Shown: positions 42,417 to 51,556 of the stretch, one piece after another
Position numbering within the stretch: the stretch's first letter is position 1
How the letters are laid out: the number at the start of each line of letters is the position of its first letter
Source: Phaeodactylibacter xiamenensis
GTDB lineage: Bacteria; Bacteroidota; Bacteroidia; Chitinophagales; Saprospiraceae
Assembly (NCBI RefSeq): GCF_000759025.1
Contig: NZ_JPOS01000018.1
Location: forward strand, 124,001 to 188,000
Length of the DNA stretch: 64,000 bases
Direction: 5' to 3'
Translations under genes and position numbers: made by a program
The notes under the pieces: generated by a model
The model's database searches: none
Told to the model about the DNA's origin: nothing
The model's input: the letters and a program-made list of their open reading frames with translations, nothing else

Positions 42417-45400
42417 ATGAAAAAGAAAAGTATTATGCTGCGGGTTATTACACTCGTCCTTGGATTGAGTGCCTGCACCCTGTCGGCTCAGACGGTTTTT
42501 TTCGAGCCCAGCCCATTTGTATGTGGCCTTGATTGCTATGTTATGTATGCTGAAGCAGAAGGGCTGCAGCAACCATTAACCTACCAATGGAATACCGGCG
42601 AAAACTCGAATAACATCACCATCTGTCAGCCGGGCTGCTACTCTGTCACTATCACCGGAGAGAGTGGGATATCAGTGGATAGCACCCTTTGCCTCGACCT
42701 GGTGTTTGACCCCTTCCCCACCATACAGGCTTCCCCTGATTGCCCGGCTTCTCAGGAGCCCATTCTGGTGGACAGCAACTACGTGGTCTGTCAGCAGGCT
42801 TGTGTGGGCAGCACCATCCGATATTCTTCTGGCATCAGTGGTTTGGACAGCCTTAGCTCCAGCTGGTCTGTATTCAACGAGAACACTGGTCAACCTGCAG
42901 ATTATACCACGATTGAAGACAACATCATCGAAGTGGCCTGGGCTCAGCCGGGTATTTACTCCATCTATCAAAGCGGTATCGTCAATGAGCCGCCCTTCTT
43001 CTGTGACGCGCAGGGCTACACTTGTGTGAATGTCGTATCTCCTCCGGAAAGTGCGGTCAGTAGTGTGCCGGAAGCAGTAGAAGGAACGGTGACGTTGTGC
43101 CAGAGCCAGCCTCTGTACCTGGAGTACACCGGCGAAGATGCCGATAGCTTATACTGGGACTTTGGCAATGGCGTTACCGCTACCGGCGGAGAAGTCGATT
43201 ATACCTACCCGGAGGCGGGCACTTACGAGCTGATGCTGATTGCCTCCCGCTTTTGCGCCTGCAATGACACCACCCTGCTCACCATAAACGTTGAGGAAAC
43301 AGAAACACCAATTGTCGACTGCGTGGGTACGGTCTGCGAAGGCATGCTCGGCACCTATACCGCTCAGAGTGACTGTAGTACCTTCCTGTGGTCGGTCAGT
43401 GAGGGCGGTATTATTGTGGACGGGGGCGGCACCGCCGATGACTATATTAGTGTGCTGTGGGAAACGGGCCCTGAGGGCACCGTAGAGCTGCTAACGGAAG
43501 ATTGCCCGGGCACCAATTGCCCGGTGCCGGCAACCCTGGTGGTACCGGTTATTTCCGATCAGGCGGAGGTGGAAGGTCCGGCTTTAGTCTGCCCCGGCAG
43601 CCGGGCAGTTTATAGCATACCAGCCTACGAAGGTGTCAGTTTTGAGTGGGATGTGACCAACTTCGGCAGTATCGTTTCCGGGCAGGGCACTCATGAAATC
43701 GAGGTGGAATGGCTGAACACCATCCCTGCGCCCACGCAAACCGTCAGCGTAACTTTTGATAACTGCTACCTGGGCTGCGGAGGCAGTGCTGAGCTGGAGG
43801 TCGAGATTCAGCCGGCCTTTTATCTGAGCGGCCCAATCGAGGTATGCCCCAATACTCCTGCCACCTACGATGCCATTCAGGCCAATACCGGTAATCCCAT
43901 CCCTGCCCTTTGGCGGTTGACGGATGCAGCGAATGCAGTGATTTGGCAGTCCTCGGGCAGTACCGCTTCTGTGGAAATTCCTATGAACGTAGCGCCTGGA
44001 TTTTATCTGCTCACAGCAGAGCCAGGCAATGCCAATTCATCCTGTACGCCCGAGGCGACCCGCCGGGTGCAGGTGCTGTCTCCTCCCGATCCGGTGGATG
44101 CCATCGCTGGCAATACCGTGATTTGCCTGGGAGCCACAACAACCTATAGTGCCACCCCGGTTGGCGATAATGTCGCGCTGGAATGGACCGTCAACAACGG
44201 GGGGACGCTCACCACCCGCATGGGCGAAACCATCAATGTAACCTGGGGTGCTGCACCGCCCTACGAGCTAAGTGTAGTACAAGTCAATACAGTAGGACCG
44301 CCTTGTGCTTCCTCTTCGGTTAGCTTAACTGCCGAAGCTTTCGACAATTTAGAGATCAGCGGTGACCCTAATGCCTGCTTTGACGGCATCAGTACCTTCA
44401 CGGCGACCGACGCGGAGCACCTCGACTATGAATGGACCATCATTCCTGCCACGGCCGGAACCATTGTTTCGGAATCGGATGAAAGCACGGTGGATATCCT
44501 CTGGCATGAAGTGGGCAATGTACAGGTACAAGCTGCGGTCTGCGCCGAAACTGCGGTTTTTGACGTTGAAGTACACGCCCTGCCACAGCCTACCGTTGCC
44601 GCGCCTGCCTTTTTCTGCCCCAATGAAGCAGCCCCCGTCTCCGCGGCTCCGGGCTTCAACTCCTACACCTGGTACAATACCAATGATGTGGCGGTGGCTA
44701 CCGGCATGACGCCTGAGTTGGCACCCGGCAGTTATGCATTGGTGGTGACCGACGAATTTGGTTGTGAAGGTACAGAGACCTTCCAAATCGAGCCCTATCC
44801 CAGCTCCGAGGTGAGTATTTCCACCCCCGACCCCTGGATTTTCTGCAACCTCCCGCCTTCCACCCGCCTCGTTGCTCAGGCTTCCTCTGCCGGGTTTTCC
44901 TATCAGTGGTTTCAGGATGGGGCGCCCGTGGGCACAGATACGCCGGAGTATACCGCGACTGAATTCGGCATCTACACGGTCGGTATTACAGATCAAAATG
45001 GCTGTACCTTCCTCAGTGCGCCCTTTGAGGTAGAGGAGAACTGCAACGATGTCATCTGTGGTAACCCGCCCGGCCCTTCCTGCTCAGGTGTGGATATGGG
45101 CTTCGAAATCACCGATGGTGCCGAGTGCGAAACGAAGCTATACACCAATCAGTCAGGAGATATGCTGCCAGGTACCGCTTACTGGCGTTTCTTCTTCCGG
45201 GACGGCGTTCAGACCGATGCCAGCAACGATGAGAACCCCACTATTGAGCATCAGGAAGTGGGCTATTACCGGGTAGTGCTTTCCGGCAGCTTTCCCAACC
45301 CTGACGATCCCGGAACAACTCTGACCTGCCGTTTTTCCGCAGTAGACTCGGTGGAAGCGCTGGCTGATTTTCATGTGGCACCGGCCTGTGCCAACAGCCC

Positions 45401-48386
45401 TACGGCATTTGAAGACCTGTCCACCTTTCTGCCCTCCTCAGGCATTGTCGGCTGGTCTTGGGACTTCGGTGATCCGGGCAGTGGGGCGGATAATACCTCT
45501 ACGCAGGTCAATCCCACTCACGTCTTCAGTGCGACTGGCGATTATCTGGTCACGTTGACGATTACGACAATCAGCGGGTGTACAAGCAGTACCACGAAAA
45601 CGGTATCAGTAGTGGCCCCTCCGCCGGTAGCTTTCAATCCGCCCGAGACCAACTGCGCCAGCAGCCCTACGGCATTTGTAGTGCCCGCCGGAGGCTTTGC
45701 GCTTTACGAATGGGACTTTGGCGACCCGGGCAGTGGTGCCGCTAACACCTCTCAGCGCCGCGAGGCTTACCACCATTATGAATTGCCGGGCACTTATGAA
45801 GTGACCCTGTCGGCGGCCAACATTGAGGGTTGCACACAGTCCTTTTCCCAAAATGTCACCATTAGCCCAAACAACCTGAGTGGTGACATTACGCTGGACC
45901 CCATACCGCCTGTTTGCCAGGGTGTGGAGATCAATGCCGAATCGCCCGGTGGTGGCATTAGCTGGCAGTGGAGCACCGGAGCGGACACAGAGTCGCTCAC
46001 GCTTATCGAAGAAGGCATTTACGAACTTACCGTCACCGACGCCAATGGCTGCACCTACGAGCCGCCCGCAGCAAACGTAGGCATTACGCCCGCCCCACTT
46101 GTGGATATCCGGGCTACCGACTACGACGAGTACGGGCAGGCTACGGCCTATTACTACGAAAGCTACAGTACCTGTCAGGGGGAGAATGTTTTCCTCGAAG
46201 TGCCTAATAGCGAACTGTACCCTGGTTATGCCTACACCTGGAGTACCGGTCAGAACGGCCAGGCTATCGAATTCTCCGAAGACAAGGACAACCTGCTTGA
46301 TGCGGGCAATTATACCTTTGAAGTCACTGCGGTGGATGGGGCTACGGGCTGTTCCGCGGTTGCCGTACTGGAAGTCATTGTGCACCCACTGCCCGATGTG
46401 CCGGTCATCCTGGCGGATCAGCCTGCGCCGATTTGTGAGGGCACGATGGCGACCCTATCCGTGGACGCTCCGCTGCCCGGGCTGACTTATGTCTGGAGCA
46501 CGGGGGAAACAGGTACGGCTATTGAAGTCTCCGAAGGGGGCGAATACACCGTGACGGCCACCAATGCAGAAGGCTGCACACAGGTAAGCGAAGCTTTTGA
46601 ATTGCTCCCCGGGCCGGATATTGCCCGTGTACCAAACGGCTGCTACACCCGCTGCCGCCCGGACACGATTTGCCTGCCCGACATTCCCAATGTAGCGAGC
46701 TATCAGTGGTACTTCAATGGCAGCCCGGTGGCACCGCCGGAGGGTACGATGCCCGAACTGATCGTGGAGGATGCCGGCGATTACTACCTGGAAATGGTGG
46801 GCACCAATGGCTGTGTGCTGCAGTCTGACCCGCTCAGCCTCGAACTGTTCGATGGGTTCGGCAGCTTTGCCGGGGAGGTTTACTTTGATGTGAATGACAA
46901 CGGAATCATCGATGCGCCGGATACCCTCATGAGCGGTATTGATATCCTGCTGCTACAGAATGGCAGCATACTGGATCAGAGCACCTCCACGCAGGATGGC
47001 GGCTATGGCTTTATCGATCAGCCCTCCAATGAAGACTACACCCTCGCCGTAGATACTGCCAATCTTGAGGGCTTCCTGGAAGCGGTTTGGGTCAATACAG
47101 ACACCACGCTTGTGGGCTGTGATCAGGTCGTCGTGACAGACTGGCTCATCCGCATCAACTGCCCGACGGAGAGCGACACCACGCTCACCTTTTCAGCCTG
47201 TGAGGGCAGCAGTATTACTTATAACGGAGTGGAAATAGCCGCTGGTAGTCAGGACGTTTTCCACTTCACCAATACCGATGGCTGCGATTCTACGGTCAAT
47301 GTGCTGGTGGAGGAACTTGAGGTGTTCACGAATGCCTTTGACCTCTCTTTCTGCGAAGGTGAAATACTCGAGCACGACGGGATGGCACTGAATGAAGGCC
47401 TGAATGAAATCATCCTCAGCAGCAGTGCCGGTTGCGACTCGGTGCTACAGATACAAGTTGCCTTACTCGAACCGGTCACTACAGAACAATCCGTGCAAAT
47501 CTGCGATGGCGAAACCTATTTCTTCCATGGCGAAGAACTGCTGCCCGGGGAATCCGGAACGGTCATGCTCATCAGTGAGGCGGGTTGTGACTCTATCGTG
47601 AACCTGAGCGTAGAACTATCGCCTGAAGTGATAGCTGATATCTCGACCGAGGCGGCCTGTCCCAACGAGGAAACCGGCACGCTCTCAGTAAATCTGGTCA
47701 GCGCGCCCAATCCGCCCTACACCTATGCTATCGGTCAGGGCAGCCCGCAGGCATCACCCGACTTTGAGGGACTGTCCGCAGGTAACTACACCGTGACAAT
47801 CACCGATGGAAGTGGGTGCGAAACGACCTTCGATGGCCTTGTAGAAGCCTTTGAATCCCTGGCAGTAATGGTACGCTGGGATACCCTAAGCTGTGAAAAC
47901 CCGGAATCCATCATCACCGTCGATATTACTTCCGGGGAAACGCCTGACCTGGCTTTCACCTGGTCAGACGGTTCCGCAACGCTCGACCGGGTCATCGGTA
48001 CCGCAGGGACTTACGATTTGGAGATTGACAACGGTTGCGAAACCTTCAGTGAAAGCATTATGCTGGCACCGCCCCTCATGGAAGGCCAAAACTGGATGTA
48101 TGTACCGAACGCATTTTCCCCCAATGGTGACAACAACAATGATGTGTTCCGGGCCTTCACCAGCGATGAAGTCGCAGGGGTGCTGGACTACCGGCTTCGC
48201 ATCTTCGACCGCTGGGGCGTGCAGGTTTTTGAAAGTACCGACCCGGACAGTGGCTGGGACGGCGTCATGAATGGCACCTTGCGCAACGGAGGTGTCTTTG
48301 CCTGGTCGATTCAGGCGAAGGTGATCAATTGCCTTCAGGAAGAAGTGGCGGTGGAGCGCCGCGGTGAAGTGGTGCTATTGAGGTAA
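42417..48386 (+). CDS. Very large PKD-domain T9SS cargo protein with type B (gliding-associated) C-terminal domain
   Basis: 1,989 residues from the ATG at 42417 (MKKKSIM); the signal peptide ends near 'LSACTLSAQ'. The body is a chain of beta-sandwich modules: PKD-like repeats ('YWDFGNGVTATGG', 'GWSWDFGDPGSGA', 'YEWDFGDPGSGA'), many short Ig-like repeats rich in Cys and Trp, an SdrD-B-like segment ('GEVYFDVNDNGIIDAPDT'), and three repeats of the form 'C-x-G-...-G-C-D-S'. The C-terminus 'YVPNAFSPNGDNNNDVFRAF' with 'RIFDRWGVQVFES' is the type B sorting domain. Probably surface-bound adhesin or matrix protein. Translation from the upstream ATG at 42270 would add an implausible leader. Confidence 0.93.
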   Translation: MKKKSIMLRVITLVLGLSACTLSAQTVFFEPSPFVCGLDCYVMYAEAEGLQQPLTYQWNTGENSNNITICQPGCYSVTITGESGISVDSTLCLDLVFDPFPTIQASPDCPASQEPILVDSNYVVCQQACVGSTIRYSSGISGLDSLSSSWSVFNENTGQPADYTTIEDNIIEVAWAQPGIYSIYQSGIVNEPPFFCDAQGYTCVNVVSPPESAVSSVPEAVEGTVTLCQSQPLYLEYTGEDADSLYWDFGNGVTATGGEVDYTYPEAGTYELMLIASRFCACNDTTLLTINVEETETPIVDCVGTVCEGMLGTYTAQSDCSTFLWSVSEGGIIVDGGGTADDYISVLWETGPEGTVELLTEDCPGTNCPVPATLVVPVISDQAEVEGPALVCPGSRAVYSIPAYEGVSFEWDVTNFGSIVSGQGTHEIEVEWLNTIPAPTQTVSVTFDNCYLGCGGSAELEVEIQPAFYLSGPIEVCPNTPATYDAIQANTGNPIPALWRLTDAANAVIWQSSGSTASVEIPMNVAPGFYLLTAEPGNANSSCTPEATRRVQVLSPPDPVDAIAGNTVICLGATTTYSATPVGDNVALEWTVNNGGTLTTRMGETINVTWGAAPPYELSVVQVNTVGPPCASSSVSLTAEAFDNLEISGDPNACFDGISTFTATDAEHLDYEWTIIPATAGTIVSESDESTVDILWHEVGNVQVQAAVCAETAVFDVEVHALPQPTVAAPAFFCPNEAAPVSAAPGFNSYTWYNTNDVAVATGMTPELAPGSYALVVTDEFGCEGTETFQIEPYPSSEVSISTPDPWIFCNLPPSTRLVAQASSAGFSYQWFQDGAPVGTDTPEYTATEFGIYTVGITDQNGCTFLSAPFEVEENCNDVICGNPPGPSCSGVDMGFEITDGAECETKLYTNQSGDMLPGTAYWRFFFRDGVQTDASNDENPTIEHQEVGYYRVVLSGSFPNPDDPGTTLTCRFSAVDSVEALADFHVAPACANSPTAFEDLSTFLPSSGIVGWSWDFGDPGSGADNTSTQVNPTHVFSATGDYLVTLTITTISGCTSSTTKTVSVVAPPPVAFNPPETNCASSPTAFVVPAGGFALYEWDFGDPGSGAANTSQRREAYHHYELPGTYEVTLSAANIEGCTQSFSQNVTISPNNLSGDITLDPIPPVCQGVEINAESPGGGISWQWSTGADTESLTLIEEGIYELTVTDANGCTYEPPAANVGITPAPLVDIRATDYDEYGQATAYYYESYSTCQGENVFLEVPNSELYPGYAYTWSTGQNGQAIEFSEDKDNLLDAGNYTFEVTAVDGATGCSAVAVLEVIVHPLPDVPVILADQPAPICEGTMATLSVDAPLPGLTYVWSTGETGTAIEVSEGGEYTVTATNAEGCTQVSEAFELLPGPDIARVPNGCYTRCRPDTICLPDIPNVASYQWYFNGSPVAPPEGTMPELIVEDAGDYYLEMVGTNGCVLQSDPLSLELFDGFGSFAGEVYFDVNDNGIIDAPDTLMSGIDILLLQNGSILDQSTSTQDGGYGFIDQPSNEDYTLAVDTANLEGFLEAVWVNTDTTLVGCDQVVVTDWLIRINCPTESDTTLTFSACEGSSITYNGVEIAAGSQDVFHFTNTDGCDSTVNVLVEELEVFTNAFDLSFCEGEILEHDGMALNEGLNEIILSSSAGCDSVLQIQVALLEPVTTEQSVQICDGETYFFHGEELLPGESGTVMLISEAGCDSIVNLSVELSPEVIADISTEAACPNEETGTLSVNLVSAPNPPYTYAIGQGSPQASPDFEGLSAGNYTVTITDGSGCETTFDGLVEAFESLAVMVRWDTLSCENPESIITVDITSGETPDLAFTWSDGSATLDRVIGTAGTYDLEIDNGCETFSESIMLAPPLMEGQNWMYVPNAFSPNGDNNNDVFRAFTSDEVAGVLDYRLRIFDRWGVQVFESTDPDSGWDGVMNGTLRNGGVFAWSIQAKVINCLQEEVAVERRGEVVLLR

Positions 48387-48404
48387 ACCGTGGAGTTGAT
48401 GGCG

Positions 48405-48451
48405 TAAAAAAGCCCCCGGCTTCTCACTTGGAAGTTCCGGGGGCTTTTTTT
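48405..48451. terminator. Intrinsic terminator (likely bidirectional)
   Basis: AAAAAAGCCCCCGG stem, 15-base loop, CCGGGGGCTTTTTTT. Lies between the giant T9SS gene (+) and the DUF3127 gene (-), with an A-run on one side and a T-run on the other. Confidence 0.9.
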
Positions 48452-48464
48452 GAGCGTACCATTT

Positions 48465-48845
48465 TTAGAACGGCAGGTCGTCATCCGCCTGACTGGCTGG
48501 TTCATCGTTGGCAGATGGGAATTCTGAGTCCGGGAATCCGGAGTCTGCAGACTTTGGAGGTGCTGTTGGAGCCGCATTTGCACCGCCCTGCTCCAGGCGC
48601 CAGGCATTCAGGTTGGTGAAGTATTTACCATTCCATTCCCGGCCACGCAAGTCGAAGTGGACTTTGATCATCTGCCCTTCCTCAAAGGGGTCGAGCAGGG
48701 CACAGCGGTCCTGCACCAGCTGGAATTTCACAAACTGCGGATAGTTGCCCTCGGTCTCGATGACGAACTCCCGGGCCTGGAATGAATCGGTCTTTTGCTC
48801 CGTTTCGTATTTCTTATGTAGCTTTCCTTCTACTTCGAATGACAT
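48465..48845 (-). CDS. DUF3127 OB-fold-like protein with an SSB-type acidic tip
   Basis: 126 residues. The first ~90 form the DUF3127 domain ('FEVEGKLHKKYETEQKTDSF', 'REFVIETEGNYPQFVKFQLV', 'FDLRGREWNGKYFTNLNAW'), which resembles a single-stranded-DNA-binding OB fold and is nearly confined to Bacteroidota. A flexible Ala/Pro/Ser-rich linker leads to the last six residues DDDLPF, almost the same as the DDDIPF tip by which SSB proteins recruit repair enzymes. A DNA-processing role is inferred; no function is established for the family. Confidence 0.85.
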   Translation of the reverse strand: MSFEVEGKLHKKYETEQKTDSFQAREFVIETEGNYPQFVKFQLVQDRCALLDPFEEGQMIKVHFDLRGREWNGKYFTNLNAWRLEQGGANAAPTAPPKSADSGFPDSEFPSANDEPASQADDDLPF

Positions 48846-48903
48846 AGGATGGCGTTGTTAAGTGGTTTAATAGTAGATGAGCAAAGGTAAGAAATCTTGG
48901 GGG

Positions 48904-49242
48904 CTATGCCGCAGCAAAATCGGATGGATTGCGAATGTAGGCTGGGTCTGTACCCATAATAATATCATTCCTGTCTACTCCCATTCCGACTAGTTCATCA
49001 GCTATAAGCAAGTCCGAGTTATTCTGCTGGAGCCAGATTTTCTCATCAATTATATCCAGGTGAATCGTACAATAATGAATGTAAGCATCTTCAGTCCACC
49101 CAAGCCTAAGTAGGAGATAATGATGGCTTTTCAGGTCATAAACAACCTGATAGCCAACCCCTTCCTGATTAGCGACTGGTTCCTGTGCGTAACGGTTGAG
49201 CAGAGTGGTGATATAGTGGCTGTATCGGGCTATTTTATCCAT
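48904..49242 (-). CDS. XisI-family protein (orphan)
   Basis: 112 residues matching XisI, named after the fdxN excision element controlling factors of cyanobacteria: 'YITTLLNRYAQEP', 'QVVYDLKSHHYLLLRLGW', 'YIHYCTIHLDIIDEKIWLQQN' (pattern) and 'IADELVGMGVDRNDIIMG'. XisI is normally encoded right beside XisH, an endonuclease-like partner; no XisH frame lies on either side here. Function of solitary XisI proteins is unknown. The gene is more AT-rich than its neighbours. Confidence 0.85.
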   Translation of the reverse strand: MDKIARYSHYITTLLNRYAQEPVANQEGVGYQVVYDLKSHHYLLLRLGWTEDAYIHYCTIHLDIIDEKIWLQQNNSDLLIADELVGMGVDRNDIIMGTDPAYIRNPSDFAAA

Positions 49243-49285
49243 TTTTTGATTTTAAAATAGTGTTTACTTACTGATTTATCAACCC

Positions 49286-49912
49286 CTACCCTTGAACATA
49301 CACCACATACTTCTCAATATAATAATCCATCTTAAAGTAATCCGTAATCGGGAACAGCTCCACATAGTGGCCTTTGCCGAGGGCTTTGATCTCACTTTTG
49401 AGGTCGCCCCCCTTGAGGGTCAGCAAGCCGTTGGGCAGGGCGTGGCGTTCTTCCCGTTTGAGCAGGCGCTGTGTCCAGGGCACTAGCTTATCGAGGCTGG
49501 CAACGGCCCGGCAGACTACGAAGTCAAAGCGGTCTTTAAGTTCCTCTGCCCGGACGTGTTTGGCTTCGGCATTTTCCAGCCCGATGGCGTCGATGATTTC
49601 CTGCACGACTTTGATTTTCTTGCGCGTGCCATCGATGAGGGTGAACTGCACATTGGGGTAAAGGATGGCGAGGGGGATGCCCGGCAGCCCGCCCCCGGTA
49701 CCCAGGTCCAGGATTTTGGCGCCCGTCCGGAACTTCACCACCTGTGGTATCGCCAGGGCGTGCAGGATGTGGTGGGGGTACAGTTGGTCGATGTCCTTAC
49801 GGGAAATGACGTTGATCTTGTCGTTCCACTCCCGGTAAAGCGGGCCGAGTTGTTCAAACTGAGCGATCTGCTGCTCCGTCAGCTTTGGAAAGTGCTCGAG
49901 TAAAGCTTCCAT
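49286..49912 (-). CDS. rsmG: 16S rRNA (guanine527-N7)-methyltransferase
   Basis: 208 residues from the ATG at 49910-49912. Adds a methyl group to G527 of 16S rRNA using S-adenosylmethionine. The SAM site 'AKILDLGTGGGLPGIPLAIL' (pattern) is followed by 'FTLIDGTRKKIKVVQ' and 'FDFVVCRAVASLDKLVPW', the RsmG signature. It starts 1 base after the stop of the pseudouridine synthase gene upstream, so the two are co-transcribed and both modify RNA. A longer start at 49936 would overlap that gene. Confidence 0.95.
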   Translation of the reverse strand: MEALLEHFPKLTEQQIAQFEQLGPLYREWNDKINVISRKDIDQLYPHHILHALAIPQVVKFRTGAKILDLGTGGGLPGIPLAILYPNVQFTLIDGTRKKIKVVQEIIDAIGLENAEAKHVRAEELKDRFDFVVCRAVASLDKLVPWTQRLLKREERHALPNGLLTLKGGDLKSEIKALGKGHYVELFPITDYFKMDYYIEKYVVYVQG

Positions 49913-49913
49913 A

Positions 49914-50594
49914 TTAATCGTTGAAGTTAAAGGCATTCCATACCGGGTCCTGCGGGGGCAGTGGTGCGGTGATGGTCTCTTCCTGATTGGATACCGGGTG
50001 GCGGAAAGTCAGCTTCCAGGCATGCAGGTGGATAGACCGGTCGGGATTGCTCCGCCGGAAGCCGTACTTGACATCACCTTTGATGGGGCAGCCAATATCC
50101 GCCAGCTGTGCCCGAATTTGGTGGTGGCGACCGGTATGCAGGCGGATTTCCAGCAGGTGGTAATGATCACTGCTGTCCAGATAGCGGTAGGACAGCTCTG
50201 CCCGCTTGGCATCTTTCTGAGGACCTGAATAGGCAATAGTTTTATTTTTTCGACCGTCGCGCCTGAGGTAATGGATAAGCTTGCCCTCCATCGCTTCCGG
50301 TCGGTTGGCAACGGCAGCGAGGTAAACTTTTTCCACCTGCCGTTCGCGGAACTGCTCATTGAGGTGGGCCAGGGCATTTTCAGAACGGGCGAAGAGCACG
50401 ACCCCGCTTGCCGGACGGTCCAGCCGGTGTACCAGCCCCAGTTTGGATTTGCAGTAGATTTCACCCAGCTGGTCCATGGCTTTGTCTCCGGTTTTGTCGG
50501 TTGCGACCGGCAGCCCGGCGGGTTTATTGAAGGCGATGAGCTGATTGTTCTTGTAAAGTACGAGCTCACCGATGTCGAATTCAGGTTGTGGCAT
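49914..50594 (-). CDS. RluA-family RNA pseudouridine synthase
   Basis: 226 residues from the ATG at 50592-50594; the frame is open to 50729, but that part lies inside the glycosyltransferase gene. Catalytic motif 'LVHRLDRPASGVVLFAR' carries the active aspartate (RLD), with 'LIAFNKPAGLPVATDKTG' before it and 'LHTGRHHQIRAQLADIG' after. There is no S4 domain. Members isomerise uridines in rRNA or tRNA; the short form resembles RluA/TruC. The start overlaps the end of the glycosyltransferase gene by 14 bases. Confidence 0.92.
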   Translation of the reverse strand: MPQPEFDIGELVLYKNNQLIAFNKPAGLPVATDKTGDKAMDQLGEIYCKSKLGLVHRLDRPASGVVLFARSENALAHLNEQFRERQVEKVYLAAVANRPEAMEGKLIHYLRRDGRKNKTIAYSGPQKDAKRAELSYRYLDSSDHYHLLEIRLHTGRHHQIRAQLADIGCPIKGDVKYGFRRSNPDRSIHLHAWKLTFRHPVSNQEETITAPLPPQDPVWNAFNFND

Positions 50595-51552
50595 TGGCCG
50601 TTGTTTTTTGTTCAGTGCCGCCTTTGGTGATGCGGCGGATTTTGTAAGGTCGTTTTTGCTGGGACTCGTAGTAAGTCCGCATCTGTATTTCCACCACAAT
50701 ACCGATGGTAATGAGCTGAATGCCGCCAAGGACCAGCATCAGGCCGAGTATGAGCAGGGGCTTGCCCCAAATGTCCTGCCCCAGGATTTTCAGCACCCCA
50801 AGATAGCCATTTATTAGCAGGCCAACGAGCAACAGGAGGACCCCCGTATTGCCAAAGAGATGCATGGGGCGCTGCATGTACTGCTTGAGGAAGAGCATCA
50901 GCAGCAGATCACTCACCACCTTGAAGGTCCGCCCCAGTCCATACTTGGACTCCCCAAACTCCCGGGCGTGGTGCTTGACGGGAATCTGAATGATACGCGC
51001 ACCTTCCAGGTGGGCCAGTACCGGTATGAAACGGTGAAGCTCTCCGTAAATGCCCATATCTTTGGCAATCTCAGACCGGAAAACCCGGAGCGCACAGCCA
51101 TAGTCTTTCAAGTGTACCCCGGAAGAGTTGCGGATGATAAAGTTGGCGATCATGCTCGGGATTTTGCGGAGTATCCAGCCGTCTTTGCGCTTGGCCCGCT
51201 CCCCTGCCACCATATCATAATCTCCTTCTTCTGCCATTTTAAGCATGGCCGGAATGTCGGAAGGGTCGTTTTGCAGGTCTCCATCCATGGTCGCGATGTA
51301 CTCCCCCTCGGCGGCTTCAATGCCGGCCATTAGTGCGGCACTTTGCCCGTAGTTTTTCCGGAACTCGACCACCTTTAGTCGGGGGTGGTCAATGCTGTAC
51401 AGCTCCCGCAGGGTATTGTCCGTAGAGCCATCGTCTACATAGACAATCTCGTAGTCCATCCCATCGAGTGCAGCGGTAATGCGCTCCACCAGCGGTTTGA
51501 TGTTCAGTTCTTCGTTATAAACCGTGACGACGGCTGATATTTTTATAGACAT
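50581..51552 (-). CDS. Family 2 glycosyltransferase with C-terminal membrane helices (DPM1/ArnC-like)
   Basis: 323 residues. GT-A fold: 'ISAVVTVYNEELNIKPLVER', nucleotide site 'IVYVDDGSTDNTLRELY' and 'YIATMDGDLQNDPSDIPAML' (the DxD metal motif). Two C-terminal helices ('FGNTGVLLLLVGLLINGYLG' and 'LLILGLMLVLGGIQLITIGIV' in pattern) anchor it to the inner membrane. Such enzymes load a sugar onto undecaprenyl phosphate, which then donates it outside the cell. The GT39 gene five bases upstream is a natural user of that lipid-linked sugar. Confidence 0.92.
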   Translation of the reverse strand: MSIKISAVVTVYNEELNIKPLVERITAALDGMDYEIVYVDDGSTDNTLRELYSIDHPRLKVVEFRKNYGQSAALMAGIEAAEGEYIATMDGDLQNDPSDIPAMLKMAEEGDYDMVAGERAKRKDGWILRKIPSMIANFIIRNSSGVHLKDYGCALRVFRSEIAKDMGIYGELHRFIPVLAHLEGARIIQIPVKHHAREFGESKYGLGRTFKVVSDLLLMLFLKQYMQRPMHLFGNTGVLLLLVGLLINGYLGVLKILGQDIWGKPLLILGLMLVLGGIQLITIGIVVEIQMRTYYESQQKRPYKIRRITKGGTEQKTTANATT

Positions 51553-51556
51553 AAAA

